In this document: piece by piece, positions 34,609 to 44,141 of the stretch | Layout: each line of letters starts with the position of its first letter | Position numbering within the stretch: the stretch's first letter is position 1 | Origin: Cytobacillus firmus | Lineage (GTDB): Bacteria; Bacillota; Bacilli; Bacillales; Cytobacillaceae | Length of the DNA stretch: 64,000 nucleotides | Direction: 5' to 3' | NCBI RefSeq assembly: GCF_023657595.1 | Contig: NZ_CP098323.1 | Location: forward strand, 1,636,001 to 1,700,000 | The notes under the pieces: model-generated | Seen by the model: only the letters and a program-made list of their open reading frames with translations | Database searches by the model: none | Told to the model about the DNA's origin: nothing | Program-made: the position numbers and the translations under genes

Positions 34609-35712
34609 ATGAAAATTGCTGTTAGCGGCGGAGGAACTGGCGGACATATATATCCGGCACTTGCGCTTATAAGACAAATTCAGAAAGAACATAAGGATGC
34701 TGAATTTTTATATATAGGAACTGAGAAAGGGCTTGAAAACACGATTGTGAATCGTGAAAATATCCCCTTTAAATCAATACATATAACCGGTTTTAAAAGA
34801 AAAATCTCTTTGGATAATGTGAAAACTGTTTTAAGGTTCCTGAAAGGCGTTCGTGACAGCAAAAAGATGCTTAAGGAATTTAAGGCGGATGTTGTCATCG
34901 GTACAGGCGGATATGTATGCGGACCTGTTGTATATGCTGCATCCAGGCTTGGGATCCCAACCATTATTCATGAGCAAAACAGCGTCCCTGGATTAACCAA
35001 TAAGTTCCTAAGCAGATATGTAGATAAAATTGCAGTTTGTTTTGAAGAAGCAAAGGCTTTTTTTCCGGAAACTAAAACCGTCATGACAGGGAATCCGCGT
35101 GCCTCAGAGGTATTGGGACAGGATGGAATCAGGGGTAGGCTGTCTGCAGGATTAAAGACAGGTGTTCCTGCTGTGTTGATTTTTGGCGGCAGCAGAGGAG
35201 CAAGGCCAATAAATGATGCAGTATTAAAAACACTGGCTGAGCTTGGTGAAAAGCCATATCAGGTTCTTTATATTACAGGGGATGTGCATTATGATGATGT
35301 ACAAAAAGAAGTAGAACTTGTGGGAAATCCCGAAAACGTAATAATCAAACCATTTATTCACAATATGCCAGAAGTGCTGGCAGGAGCAAGCCTTGTCGTA
35401 TCACGTGCAGGAGCCACCACATTGGCAGAAATAACTTCTTTAGGCATACCAAGCATATTAATCCCAAGCCCATATGTAACAAATAACCACCAGGAGAAAA
35501 ATGCACGAGCGCTTAGTGACCATGGGGCTGCTGAGCTATTGCTTGAAAAAGAATTAACAGGCAAAAAACTTATTGATAGCATTGACCGAATCATTCTCAA
35601 TAAAGATAAAATGGATAGCATGAAGGAAGCTTCTAGAAAGCTGGGAATCCGGGATGCATCAAATAGACTTTACAAATTAATGGCAGAATTGGTTTCGTAT
35701 AGCGGGAAGTAG
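34609..35712 (+). CDS. murG: UDP-GlcNAc transferase MurG
   Basis: 367 residues. Glycosyltransferase family 28: N-terminal [16 protein letters not shown], then [15 protein letters not shown] and [20 protein letters not shown]-terminal [13 protein letters not shown] and [25 protein letters not shown] with HQEKNA. It adds GlcNAc to lipid I, giving lipid II at the inner membrane face. GAGGTGAAAG precedes the ATG. Confidence 0.97.
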   Translation: MKIAVSGGGTGGHIYPALALIRQIQKEHKDAEFLYIGTEKGLENTIVNRENIPFKSIHITGFKRKISLDNVKTVLRFLKGVRDSKKMLKEFKADVVIGTGGYVCGPVVYAASRLGIPTIIHEQNSVPGLTNKFLSRYVDKIAVCFEEAKAFFPETKTVMTGNPRASEVLGQDGIRGRLSAGLKTGVPAVLIFGGSRGARPINDAVLKTLAELGEKPYQVLYITGDVHYDDVQKEVELVGNPENVIIKPFIHNMPEVLAGASLVVSRAGATTLAEITSLGIPSILIPSPYVTNNHQEKNARALSDHGAAELLLEKELTGKKLIDSIDRIILNKDKMDSMKEASRKLGIRDASNRLYKLMAELVSYSGK

Positions 35713-35778
35713 CCCTGAATCGTAAATTTGCATAGAATAAATAAATTTAGGATGAAATCAATAGAAAGGGAGGTAAAT

Positions 35779-36687
35779 ATGGACGAATTTATCAGCAAAC
35801 TTAGAGAATTAAACATTGGAACAATCAAAGAAAATGAACCAATGGCTAATCATACAACAATGAAGATTGGCGGTCCCGCCGATTTGTTTATTGAGCCTTC
35901 TTCCATAGAAAACCTGGCAAAAGCGATGGAATTGATCCGTCAATTTGAATTGAACTGGAGAGCGATTGGAAGAGGATCGAATCTGCTCGTTTCTGATGGC
36001 GGCATAGAAGGCGTGGTCATTAAATTGGGGCGCGGCATGGACCACATGGATCTTAATGGAACAGAGCTGAAAGCTGGCGGAGGTTATTCATTGGTAGCCC
36101 TCTCCACCATAATCAGTAAAAAAGGCTTGTCAGGACTTGAGTTTGCCAGTGGGATTCCCGGATCGGTAGGCGGAGCAGTTTATATGAACGCTGGTGCTCA
36201 CGGTTCAGATATTTCGCAAATTCTGACCAAGGCACATGTTCTTTTTGAGGATGGGAAAATGGGCTGGCTCACAAATGAAGAAATGGAATTTTCTTATAGA
36301 ACCTCCGTTCTTCAAAAGAAGCGTCCAGGGATTGTTCTTGAGGCTGTTTTTCAGCTTACAGAGGGAGACCGGGAAAAAATATCTTCCGCAATGCAAAGGA
36401 ATAAGGATTACAGGAAGGAAACCCAGCCGTGGAACTTCCCATGTGCAGGCAGTATTTTCCGTAACCCGCTCCCTGAATATGCCGGCCATCTCATTGAGAA
36501 AGCCGGTTTGAAAGGCCACTCTATTGGAGGTGCTCAAATTTCCAATATGCATGGGAATTTCATCGTGAATGCTGGAGATGGAAAAGCGGAAGATGTCTTG
36601 GCGCTTATTCAGCATATTAAGGATACAATCTTTGATATGTACGGAGTAAAAATGGAGACAGAAGTGGAAATAATCGGTCGAAAGTAA
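35779..36687 (+). CDS. murB: UDP-N-acetylenolpyruvoylglucosamine reductase MurB
   Basis: 302 residues from ATG 35779 (AAAGGGAGG upstream). FAD-binding VAO-type fold: [54 protein letters not shown], then SYRTSVLQ and [10 protein letters not shown] where the active-site Ser of type II MurB sits. It reduces enolpyruvyl-UDP-GlcNAc to UDP-MurNAc with NADPH. It follows murG by 66 bases. Confidence 0.95.
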   Translation: MDEFISKLRELNIGTIKENEPMANHTTMKIGGPADLFIEPSSIENLAKAMELIRQFELNWRAIGRGSNLLVSDGGIEGVVIKLGRGMDHMDLNGTELKAGGGYSLVALSTIISKKGLSGLEFASGIPGSVGGAVYMNAGAHGSDISQILTKAHVLFEDGKMGWLTNEEMEFSYRTSVLQKKRPGIVLEAVFQLTEGDREKISSAMQRNKDYRKETQPWNFPCAGSIFRNPLPEYAGHLIEKAGLKGHSIGGAQISNMHGNFIVNAGDGKAEDVLALIQHIKDTIFDMYGVKMETEVEIIGRK

Positions 36688-36759
36688 CGGGAAATAATAC
36701 CTCACAGATACCATTTATTGTGATATAATGATTAATTAGATAATAGTATATGCAGTGTT

Positions 36760-36800
36760 AACGGCATGTTTCACATGCCGTTCTCTTCCCTATTTTTTTA
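36760..36800 (+). terminator. Hairpin terminator after murB
   Basis: AACGGCATG TTTCA CATGCCGTT, then a T-rich stretch ending TATTTTTTT. The T tract begins about ten bases after the stem, so efficiency may be partial. Confidence 0.55.
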
Positions 36801-36878
36801 TTGCATAAATTGTGCTGGACAAGCCATTTGATTAATTTAATTTATTGTCCTTGCGCTTTTCTTGATGGGGTGATAAAT

Positions 36879-37670
36879 GTGGAGAAAAGTAAGGTTGTCT
36901 CGCTTGAGGATCGAATCCCGAAGCTTAAGCAGCAAAGAAAAAAGAAAGCGAACAGAAGGCTGATCTTTTTGCTGCTGCTTTTTTTCTCGCTGATTGTTTT
37001 AGTTATCTACTTTCAATCGCCCTTAAGCCATATTAAACAAATTATAGTATCCGGCAATTCAATTTATGATAAAGAAGAAATTATCCAAATCAGCGGTGTT
37101 ACTGAAAAAACAAATATTTGGAAGGTTGATGAAGAGGGTATGGAGGGTAAGCTTAAAGAGCTGCCTGAAATAAAATCCTCATCTGTTAAGATTCAGCTGC
37201 CAAGCACAATCATTATACAGGTAGATGAATTAAAGCGCATTGCCTACATAGCGAAAGAGAAGCACTACCTTCCTGTTATGGAGAATGGGAGCATATTAAA
37301 GGATGAAAAAGCTGCAGAGATCCCTGTTAACGCACCAATCCTAAATGGCTTTTCTGAGGGTGACATCCTTGATATGATGATCGGAGAACTGGAAACACTG
37401 CCCGAAGAGGTATTAAATTCAATTTCCGAAGTCCACCACTCTCCAAAAAAGACAGATTCCAATCATATTACTTTGTATATGAATGATGGTTTTGAAGTCA
37501 GCGCTACACTAAGAAGTTTTTCAGAAAAAATGGCACACTACCCTTCTATCATAAGCCAGCTGGATCCCGAAAAAAAGGGAGTCATTGACTTGGAAGTAGG
37601 CTCTTATTTTAAAGCTTATGAAAAAGAGGGAGCTGAAGAGATTGAAGAAGAAAATGAAGGTGAAGGGTAA
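36879..37670 (+). CDS. divIB: Cell division protein DivIB (FtsQ)
   Basis: 263 residues from GTG 36879 with GGGGTG upstream, identical in length to B. subtilis DivIB. Basic cytoplasmic N-terminus with KQQRKKKANRR, one membrane helix (about 28-46), POTRA domain (PLSHIKQIIVSGNSIYDKEEIIQISGV) and beta domain, with an acidic tail. It is part of the DivIB-DivIC-FtsL regulator of septal synthesis. It overlaps ylxW by 17 bases. Confidence 0.93.
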   Translation: MEKSKVVSLEDRIPKLKQQRKKKANRRLIFLLLLFFSLIVLVIYFQSPLSHIKQIIVSGNSIYDKEEIIQISGVTEKTNIWKVDEEGMEGKLKELPEIKSSSVKIQLPSTIIIQVDELKRIAYIAKEKHYLPVMENGSILKDEKAAEIPVNAPILNGFSEGDILDMMIGELETLPEEVLNSISEVHHSPKKTDSNHITLYMNDGFEVSATLRSFSEKMAHYPSIISQLDPEKKGVIDLEVGSYFKAYEKEGAEEIEEENEGEG

Positions 37671-38349
37671 TCATGTAATATTCTCCCTCGTCTTTCTCGT
37701 GCTGGGTTACATGATGGCTTTTTCCTATCACCTTACACAGGGAGAAGAAGAAAAGCCGGCATTAAACGGGAAGCAATGGGAAAGAGACCTGGAGCTCCGT
37801 AATCAGCTTGTTGAACTGGAGGAAAAAAACAGAGCTCTTCAAAAAGAATTAAATCAAAAGCAGGAAAACGTTCTTGATATTGAAAAGGAGCTTTCACAGG
37901 AAGCTCAGGTTTATTTTAACCTAGCCGAGGATGCTGAGAAGTACAGGATGCATCTTGGAAAAGTTAAGGTAAAGGGCCCAGGTGTGGAAGTTACTCTTGC
38001 AGATGGCGATTACAATCCGGATGAAGATAACATTAATAATTATATTGTACATGAACACCATGTCTTTAAAGTGATTAATGAGCTCTATATTTCCGGTGCT
38101 TCCGCAGTTGCCATTAACGGGCAGAGGCTGTCGCACAGTTCATATATTGTATGCAACGGGCCTGTGATAGAAGTAGACGGCTATCAGCACCCTGCACCTT
38201 TTGTCATCACTGCCATTGGTGATGCCGAAGTGCTTTCGTCAGCTCTGAATCTGACTGGCGGAGTGAAAGATACATTGGTAGATGAAAACATCCAATTTAC
38301 TCTAGAGGAAAAGGGCGAAGTTATCATTGAACCATTACTGGGTTCGTAA
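37654..38349 (+). CDS. ylxW: DUF881 protein YlxW
   Basis: 231 residues from ATG 37654, matching B. subtilis YlxW. One N-terminal membrane helix (6-24), coiled coil (about 40-90), then the DUF881 domain (KVKGPGVEVTLADGDYNPDEDNINNYIVHEHHVFKVINEL, then ASAVAINGQRLSHSSYIVCNGPVIEVDG). Function unknown; linked to division genes. The start lies within the divIB coding end, with a GAAGAAG ribosome site. Confidence 0.88.
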   Translation: MKVKGNHVIFSLVFLVLGYMMAFSYHLTQGEEEKPALNGKQWERDLELRNQLVELEEKNRALQKELNQKQENVLDIEKELSQEAQVYFNLAEDAEKYRMHLGKVKVKGPGVEVTLADGDYNPDEDNINNYIVHEHHVFKVINELYISGASAVAINGQRLSHSSYIVCNGPVIEVDGYQHPAPFVITAIGDAEVLSSALNLTGGVKDTLVDENIQFTLEEKGEVIIEPLLGS

Positions 38350-38418
38350 AGCCAAACCAGCATTCGTATAAAATTTGTCCACAGAATAATTTATTCGGGA
38401 AAGCAAGGTGGAATTAAA

Positions 38419-39150
38419 GTGGACAGCCAAAAGAAGTTCAGCTTTACCTTTATAACAGTTGTAATTGGCTTTATGATTGCCATACAGTTTCAAACAGTTA
38501 AGGAACCGGCTGTCCGGGATACGAGAGATACCTGGGAGCTTAGAGCTGACATCCTTAAAGAAAAGGAACTGCAATTAAAACTTTTGCGTGAAATCAGTTC
38601 AAATGAAGAAAAGATTGCCCAATATGAAACAAAGCGCAAACAAAGCAAAGAACAAGTGCTCCGTGAGACGCTGGAGGAATTAAAAATGGAAGCCGGTTTA
38701 AGTGAAGTGACGGGACCAGGCATAATCTTAACCATAGAACCGGTACATGAGGAGCTGCTCCTGGGCAAGCAGGCTGATTCTGTTTCCCCTGATTTACTCA
38801 AGCGGCTGGTCAATGAGTTAAATATGTATGATGCCATGCACATTTCCATTGGAGGCAGAAGGGTCATCAACACTACCGTCATTAGGGACATTAACAGGGA
38901 GACCATGATAGACGGCTATGCCTTAAAATCCCTGCCCATTGAAGTGAAAGTAATCACTGAGAATGTTCAATCTGCCGAGAAGCTTTTTAACCGCATGCAG
39001 GTATCAAAATCTGCAGAAGAATTTTTTATTGACAATCTTCGGGTAAAGGTGGAAAAATCTGAAGAGCCAATCACGGTCCCTGCATATGACGAGGCATTGA
39101 GAATCAGATATATGGAGCCTGTGAAACCTGATGAAGGAGGCAAATCATGA
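38419..39150 (+). CDS. ylxX: DUF881 protein YlxX
   Basis: 243 residues from a GTG with AAGGTGG upstream. Same architecture as ylxW next door: membrane helix (about 9-24), coiled coil (35-85), DUF881 domain (EVTGPGIILTIEP, then ELNMYDAMHISIGGRRVINTTVIRDINRETMIDGY). The pair is an ancient tandem duplication. Its stop overlaps the sbp start. Confidence 0.87.
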   Translation: MDSQKKFSFTFITVVIGFMIAIQFQTVKEPAVRDTRDTWELRADILKEKELQLKLLREISSNEEKIAQYETKRKQSKEQVLRETLEELKMEAGLSEVTGPGIILTIEPVHEELLLGKQADSVSPDLLKRLVNELNMYDAMHISIGGRRVINTTVIRDINRETMIDGYALKSLPIEVKVITENVQSAEKLFNRMQVSKSAEEFFIDNLRVKVEKSEEPITVPAYDEALRIRYMEPVKPDEGGKS

Positions 39151-39518
39151 TGTGGCTTCCCGTTTTAGGATTGATCATAGGTGTGATACTTGGACTTATG
39201 ACAGATATAAAAGTGCCGGATGAATACTCGAATTATCTGTCCATTGCTGTTCTTGCTGCATTGGATACTCTATTCGGGGGGATTCGGGCACAGCTTCAAA
39301 ACATTTATGATGAAAAAGTTTTCGTTTCCGGTTTCTTTTTTAACATCCTGCTGGCAGCAAGTTTAGCTTTTCTGGGTGTGCATCTTGGTGTAGACTTGTA
39401 TTTAGCAGCAGTATTTGCTTTTGGGGTCAGGCTATTCCAGAATATTGCGGTCATCAGAAGAATATTAATTGCAAAATGGTCTCAAAACAGAGAAAAAACA
39501 GAAAAAAATGATATTTAA
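39147..39518 (+). CDS. sbp: Small basic protein Sbp
   Basis: 123 residues if the first ATG is used; the second ATG at 39150 aligns better with B. subtilis Sbp (MWLPVLGL) and also lies within reach of GAAGGAGG. Three membrane helices and a basic tail (RRILIAKWSQNREKTEKN). DUF1290. Function unknown; always just upstream of ftsA in Bacillus. Confidence 0.88.
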   Translation: MMWLPVLGLIIGVILGLMTDIKVPDEYSNYLSIAVLAALDTLFGGIRAQLQNIYDEKVFVSGFFFNILLAASLAFLGVHLGVDLYLAAVFAFGVRLFQNIAVIRRILIAKWSQNREKTEKNDI

Positions 39519-39519
39519 A

Positions 39520-39548
39520 AAAGGGAAAATATTAGTTTTGACGAATAA
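39520..39548 (+). promoter_or_regulatory. Candidate sigma-H promoter for ftsA-ftsZ
   Basis: AAAGGGAAA (39520-39528), 11 bases, GACGAATAA (39540-39548). Against RNAGGAWWW-N11/12-RNNGAATWW the -35 matches 8 of 9 and the -10 all 9. B. subtilis ftsAZ has a sigma-H promoter (P2) that raises FtsZ at sporulation onset. Confidence 0.55.
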
Positions 39549-39642
39549 TTTTATAGATAAACTAACTTTTTAAAACAAACAACAGCAAAAAAAGATTGTT
39601 GTTCAATATTCGGGAATAGCAAAAAAAAGGAGGTGCCAGAGA

Positions 39643-40929
39643 ATGAACAGCAATGAAATATATGTTAGTCTTGACATCGGTACATCCAGTGTAAAAGTAA
39701 TCATTGGGGAAATGGTCAATGACTCTTTAAATATTATTGGTGTTGGCAATGTACATTCAGAGGGGCTGCGCAAGGGCTCTATTGTTGATATAGACGAAAC
39801 AGTTCATTCTATTAAAAAGGCAATCGAACAGGCTGAGAGAATGATAGGAATGGAAATAAAAAATGTGATTGTGGGAATAACAGGCAATCATGTTATGCTG
39901 CAGCCATCCCATGGTGTTGTCGCGGTCTCAAGTGAAAATAGGGAAATAACAGACGAAGATGTTGCTAGAGTTATAGATGCGGCACAAGTTGTATCAATCC
40001 CGCCGGAAAGGGATATTATTGATGTCATTCCAAAACAGTTTATTGTCGACGGATTGGACGAGATTAGTGATCCCCGAGGAATGATTGGTGTGCGTCTGGA
40101 AATGGAAGGCACCATTATTACTGGATCAAAAACGATTTTACATAACACACTGCGCTGTGTGGAACGCGCTGGCCTTGAAATCATGGATATTACACTTCAG
40201 CCTCTGGCGGCAGGTGCATTCGCATTATCCAAAGATGAGAAAAACCTTGGAGTTGCTCTTGTTGATATTGGCGGCGGCTCCACAACTATTGCCATTTTCG
40301 AGAATGGCTATTTAAAGGCAACCAGTGTCCTTCCTGTAGGAGGAGACCATATTACAAAAGACTTGTCAATCGGACTCCGCACTTCTACAGAAGATGCAGA
40401 AACAATTAAAACAAAGTATGGCTATGCGTTCTATGATCATGCATCTGAAGATGAGGTATTCAGTGTGCCTATCATCGGAAGTGATCAGCATCAGCAATTT
40501 AATCAGCTGGAAATTTCAGATATTATAGAAGCGCGAATGGAAGAGATTTTTGATCTTATCCAGCACGAAGTGAAACGTCTGGGTGCAAAAGATCTTCCTG
40601 GCGGCTATGTACTATCTGGGGGAGTAGCGAACACTCAGGGGATCCTTGAACTGGCACAGGATGTTTTCCAAAACAGAGTCCGCATTGCAATTCCAGATTA
40701 TATTGGAGTGAGGGAACCGCAGTACACAACTGCTGTTGGATTGATTAAGTTCGCATATAAGAATGCAAAAATACAGGGCAGAAAAATGGAGCAGCCAGTG
40801 ACTGTCCCTGAAGCAAAAGAAAACCGAGTGCAAAAACCGCAACCGCAACCGAAAACAAAGCCGGAAAAACAGCCGGAAGAAAAGATCACATCAAGAGTTA
40901 AAAAGTTCCTCGGATACTTTTTCGAATAA
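39643..40929 (+). CDS. ftsA: Cell division protein FtsA
   Basis: 428 residues. Actin-like ATPase: phosphate-1 loop VSLDIGTSSVKVIIGEM, SHS2 insert domain (about 84-160), phosphate-2 loop GVALVDIGGGSTTIAIFENG, adenosine motif GGYVLSGGVANTQGILELA. The C-terminus SRVKKFLGYFFE is the amphipathic membrane-targeting helix. It tethers FtsZ to the membrane. GGAGGTG lies upstream of the ATG. Confidence 0.97.
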   Translation: MNSNEIYVSLDIGTSSVKVIIGEMVNDSLNIIGVGNVHSEGLRKGSIVDIDETVHSIKKAIEQAERMIGMEIKNVIVGITGNHVMLQPSHGVVAVSSENREITDEDVARVIDAAQVVSIPPERDIIDVIPKQFIVDGLDEISDPRGMIGVRLEMEGTIITGSKTILHNTLRCVERAGLEIMDITLQPLAAGAFALSKDEKNLGVALVDIGGGSTTIAIFENGYLKATSVLPVGGDHITKDLSIGLRTSTEDAETIKTKYGYAFYDHASEDEVFSVPIIGSDQHQQFNQLEISDIIEARMEEIFDLIQHEVKRLGAKDLPGGYVLSGGVANTQGILELAQDVFQNRVRIAIPDYIGVREPQYTTAVGLIKFAYKNAKIQGRKMEQPVTVPEAKENRVQKPQPQPKTKPEKQPEEKITSRVKKFLGYFFE

Positions 40930-41077
40930 CTTGATTTGATTCGCAAGGGTTAGGGAAACGGAATCGAAAGCCAAACGGCGTATATAAAAAGCACTGCAGC
41001 CCCATTATGGGAGTGCGTTAAAAAGCGAATCAAATAAAGGTGTTCTTAGGAATGTCGACGAATTAGGAGGATAAGTC

Positions 41078-42223
41078 ATGTTGGAATTTGATACAAATTT
41101 GGATTCATTAGCAACTATAAAAGTCATCGGCGTTGGAGGCGGCGGTAACAATGCAGTAAACAGAATGATTGAGCATGGTGTTCAAGGTGTCGAGTTTATT
41201 GCAGTTAACACGGATGCACAGGCGCTGAATTTATCAAAAGCAGAAGTGAAAATGCAAATCGGAGGCAAGCTTACAAGGGGACTTGGGGCTGGTGCCAACC
41301 CTGAGGTAGGCAAAAAAGCAGCAGAAGAAAGTAAAGAGCAGGTAGAAGAAGCACTTAAAGGTGCGGATATGGTATTCGTTACTGCTGGTATGGGAGGGGG
41401 AACTGGAACAGGAGCGGCTCCAGTCATTGCCCAGATTGCACGCGATTTAGGTGCTCTTACTGTCGGTGTCGTTACGCGTCCTTTCACCTTTGAAGGCCGT
41501 AAGCGTTCCACTCAGGCAGCCGGCGGAATTGCTGCAATGAAGGAAGCGGTTGATACACTAATCGTCATTCCAAATGACAGGCTATTAGAAATCGTTGATA
41601 AAAGCACTCCAATGCTTGAAGCATTCCGCGAAGCGGATAATGTTCTTCGCCAGGGTGTTCAGGGTATTTCCGATTTAATCGCGGTTCCAGGATTAATTAA
41701 CCTTGACTTTGCAGATGTAAAGACAATCATGTCCAATAAAGGTTCAGCCCTAATGGGAATTGGTGTGGCTGCAGGAGAAAACCGTGCAGCAGAAGCCGCG
41801 AAAAAGGCGATTTCATCTCCTTTACTTGAGACATCCATTGATGGCGCACAAGGCGTCTTAATGAATATTACCGGCGGGTCGAATCTAAGCCTGTATGAAG
41901 TACAGGAAGCTGCTGACATTGTTGCTTCGGCATCAGATCAGGACGTAAATATGATCTTCGGTTCCGTTATAAATGAAAATCTTAAAGATGAGATCGTAGT
42001 GACGGTCATTGCAACGGGATTTAATGAAGAAGTGATCCAGCCTAAGCCTATGAGGCCAACATTTGGACAGCCTAAATCTGCTCCAAATATGGGAACAGCT
42101 ATGAAGCGTGAGCCAAAGAGAGAGGAAGCTCCACAGGAAACTGTAAGAAGCAGCCAATCTCATCAGCCTGAAGAAACGTTGGATATCCCGACGTTCCTGC
42201 GCAATCGCAACCGCAGAAGATAA
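41078..42223 (+). CDS. ftsZ: Cell division GTPase FtsZ
   Basis: 381 residues. Tubulin signature [15 protein letters not shown]-terminal [22 protein letters not shown]7 loop [11 protein letters not shown], flexible linker (about 315-365) and conserved C-terminal peptide [14 protein letters not shown] that binds FtsA, SepF and EzrA. It forms the Z ring. AGGAGG lies before the ATG; a strong terminator follows. Confidence 0.99.
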   Translation: MLEFDTNLDSLATIKVIGVGGGGNNAVNRMIEHGVQGVEFIAVNTDAQALNLSKAEVKMQIGGKLTRGLGAGANPEVGKKAAEESKEQVEEALKGADMVFVTAGMGGGTGTGAAPVIAQIARDLGALTVGVVTRPFTFEGRKRSTQAAGGIAAMKEAVDTLIVIPNDRLLEIVDKSTPMLEAFREADNVLRQGVQGISDLIAVPGLINLDFADVKTIMSNKGSALMGIGVAAGENRAAEAAKKAISSPLLETSIDGAQGVLMNITGGSNLSLYEVQEAADIVASASDQDVNMIFGSVINENLKDEIVVTVIATGFNEEVIQPKPMRPTFGQPKSAPNMGTAMKREPKREEAPQETVRSSQSHQPEETLDIPTFLRNRNRRR

Positions 42224-42232
42224 TATATGAAT

Positions 42233-42273
42233 GAAAAAACACCTGGAATCAGCTCGATTCCAGGTGTTTTTTA
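42233..42273 (+). terminator. Terminator after ftsZ
   Basis: AAAAAACACCTGGAATC AGCT GATTCCAGGTGTTTTTT in outline, with one C/G near the loop; strong stem and T run. Confidence 0.9.
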
Positions 42274-42325
42274 TGGTTGCTTTTTAATTATATTTACTGA
42301 GTTGATTGTAGCGGAAGGTGCGAAA

Positions 42326-42500
42326 TCCTCGAAAATGCATTCGCATTTTCTTCGTGCGGTGTTTACTCAAGGAAGCTTATTCAAAGTCCTGCGGGAGTAG
42401 CGGGACAGGTGAGACCCCGCAGAGCCGCAGCGTCGAGGAGGCTCACCGCCCGCACCGCGGTTCGCTGAGCAGCCTGGAGCGGAAATCAACGGGCAACATT
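42326..42500 (+). repeat. Dispersed repeat B, copy 1
   Basis: About 175 bp from TCCTCG to GGGCAACATT. It shares with copy 2 at 50541 the blocks CTTCGTGCGG, GAAGCTTATTCAA, GTCCTGCGGGAG, GACAGGTGAGAC, GAGGAGGCTCACCGCCCGC and AAATCAACGGGCAACATT. GGTGAG and CTCACC can pair. It is GC-rich compared with its surroundings and has no credible gene. Confidence 0.88.
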
Positions 42501-42555
42501 GATAAGCGAAAAACAACAATTTATACGAAAGTAGACCTGAAAGTTTCTACACATT

Positions 42556-42587
42556 AAAGCATGGCTCAAAATGATGAGCCATGCTTA
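42556..42587 (+). terminator. Hairpin between repeats B and A
   Basis: AAGCATGGCTCA AAATGA TGAGCCATGCTT, nearly symmetrical, between ftsZ and the convergent hmp gene. T tract is short (TATTAAACTT), so it may be the hmp terminator or a stability hairpin. Confidence 0.5.
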
Positions 42588-42593
42588 TTAAAC

Positions 42594-42750
42594 TTATCGC
42601 AGTCTAACGGGCAGTAAGACCCTCACCTTAGGACTCAGATGAATCAAAGGAGAATAAGTGGGGGTCAAACTGCCCGTAAAGGCCCGATTGGTTCAACTAA
42701 CAATCATCGGGGAGAAAAGCGCTCCCAGATGATTGAAGTTTCACTTTATA
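42594..42750 (+). repeat. Dispersed structured repeat A, copy 4
   Basis: Short form, 157 bp. Right hairpin CAATCAT / ATGATTG again keeps pairing with changed bases. Its last five bases overlap the end of hmp: the TAA stop of hmp (42746-42748) is read from the repeat's terminal CTTTATA. Confidence 0.9.
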
Positions 42751-43975
42751 CTGATTGAGTTTCTTTTAATTGCATTGATGGCCCGAAGAATTCATAGCGG
42801 ATATTTTCATTTTTAAAACCTGCATCAAGCAATGCTTCATACATAGCCTGCATAAACGGAACTGGTCCGCACATATAAACCATACTTTCTTTATTTGGCA
42901 CGATTGTTTTTAACCACTCAGAAGTAATATAGCCTTCTTTGCTGTAGACTTTTTCCGTTTTATCTTTATCTGTCGGCTTTTCATAGCAGAAATATGTTTT
43001 AACTAATGGATTATTCTTTGCAATCTCCTGAACTTCGCCGGTAAATGCCTGTACATTTCCATTAAGTGCAGCATGAATAAAAATAGTTTCATGACTTACT
43101 CCTGCTGCATCAAGATGGCGCAGCATGCTGTGCATTGGTGTAATGCCTACCCCGCCGCTAAGCAGAACCACGGGCTTATCCACATTCTCCAGAACAAATT
43201 CTCCAGCAGGGGCACTAATCTCTATCTGATCGCCTTCGTTAAGGTCATTGTGAAGATAGCTGGAAACCTTTCCGTCTGGCTTTTCAGAGTAGCCTTCTTC
43301 TTTCTTTACAGAAATCCGGTAATAAGATTTTTCCGGGGAATCAGACAGGCTGTATTGGCGAATATGTGTGTATTCTTCACCTGGAATCGTTAATTTCACA
43401 CTAATATATTGACCCGGAAGGTAACCGGAAATATTTCCTCCATCAGCCGGTGTAAAATAGAAAGATGTAATCACATCACTTTCTTTAACCTTTTTGGCCA
43501 CAGTGAAAGTTCTGAAGTCATCCCAGCCTCCTGGCTTATGTGCTGCATCCTCATAAAGGTTTTTTTCCAATCCGATGAATGCATCAGCTATCACACCATA
43601 TGCTTTAACCCACGCATCAATAATTTCTTCAGTTGCTGCCTCTTGCAGTACTTCCTTAATTGCAAGAATTAAGTGTTCTCCCACAATTGGATAATGTTCA
43701 GGTTTAATGCCTAATGATCTGTGCTTATGTGCGATTTGTGTGACAACCGGAATAATAGCTTCGAGGTTATCGATATATTTAGCCGCAGCATATACTGAGT
43801 TTGCAAGTGCTTTTTGCTGTCGGCCCTGTTTTTGATTGGCATGATTGAAAATGTTCAGCAGTTCAGGGTGATTTGTAAACATCAGTTTATAGAAAGTTTT
43901 CGTAATATCTTCACCATGTTTTTCAAGTACAGGTACAGTGCTTTTAATAATTTCGATTGTTTTTGTGTCTAGCAT
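42746..43975 (-). CDS. hmp: Flavohemoprotein, nitric oxide dioxygenase
   Basis: 409 residues from ATG 43975 with AAAAGGAG upstream; in-frame ATGs further up (44032) lack a site. N-terminal globin domain (1-140) with proximal His in IAHKHRSLG, then FAD domain with HIRQYSLSDS and NAD domain with VLLSGGVGITPM and YMCGPVPFM. It oxidises NO to nitrate using NAD(P)H and O2. In B. subtilis the ftsZ-spoIIGA gap holds bpr instead, so this gap is a variable slot. The promoter carries an Fnr box. Confidence 0.96.
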   Translation of the reverse strand: MLDTKTIEIIKSTVPVLEKHGEDITKTFYKLMFTNHPELLNIFNHANQKQGRQQKALANSVYAAAKYIDNLEAIIPVVTQIAHKHRSLGIKPEHYPIVGEHLILAIKEVLQEAATEEIIDAWVKAYGVIADAFIGLEKNLYEDAAHKPGGWDDFRTFTVAKKVKESDVITSFYFTPADGGNISGYLPGQYISVKLTIPGEEYTHIRQYSLSDSPEKSYYRISVKKEEGYSEKPDGKVSSYLHNDLNEGDQIEISAPAGEFVLENVDKPVVLLSGGVGITPMHSMLRHLDAAGVSHETIFIHAALNGNVQAFTGEVQEIAKNNPLVKTYFCYEKPTDKDKTEKVYSKEGYITSEWLKTIVPNKESMVYMCGPVPFMQAMYEALLDAGFKNENIRYEFFGPSMQLKETQSV

Positions 43976-44009
43976 ATCAGCAAAACTCCTTTTTATTATT
44001 TTCACTGTC

Positions 44010-44052
44010 ATTATAGTTGATAATGGAAACAAAAAATGTGATATAAATCACA
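44010..44052 (-). promoter_or_regulatory. hmp promoter with Fnr/Crp-type box
   Basis: On the minus strand TGTGATTTATATCACA (44052-44037) has perfect five-base arms matching the Bacillus Fnr box TGTGA-N6-TCACA. A TATAAT -10 lies at 44015-44010. With a start near 44003 the box centre is at about -41.5, the class II activator position. No good -35 is present, which fits activator dependence. Confidence 0.7.
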
Positions 44053-44141
44053 CCCTTTGAAATAGGAGGGGCAATGAATAGAAAAATAATGACAAAATCC
44101 GTTGGGAATAGGGAAAATTTCTATCTTTTTGCATACAGAAA

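Noticed and set aside
40989-41014. GCACT/AGTGC hairpin between ftsA and ftsZ
   Set aside because: Imperfect stem and no T tract; ftsA and ftsZ are expected to be co-transcribed.
42318-42557. 79-residue ORF in repeat B copy 1
   Set aside because: It lies within a repeat; the related ORF in copy 2 differs in length and frame use, and there is no ribosome site.
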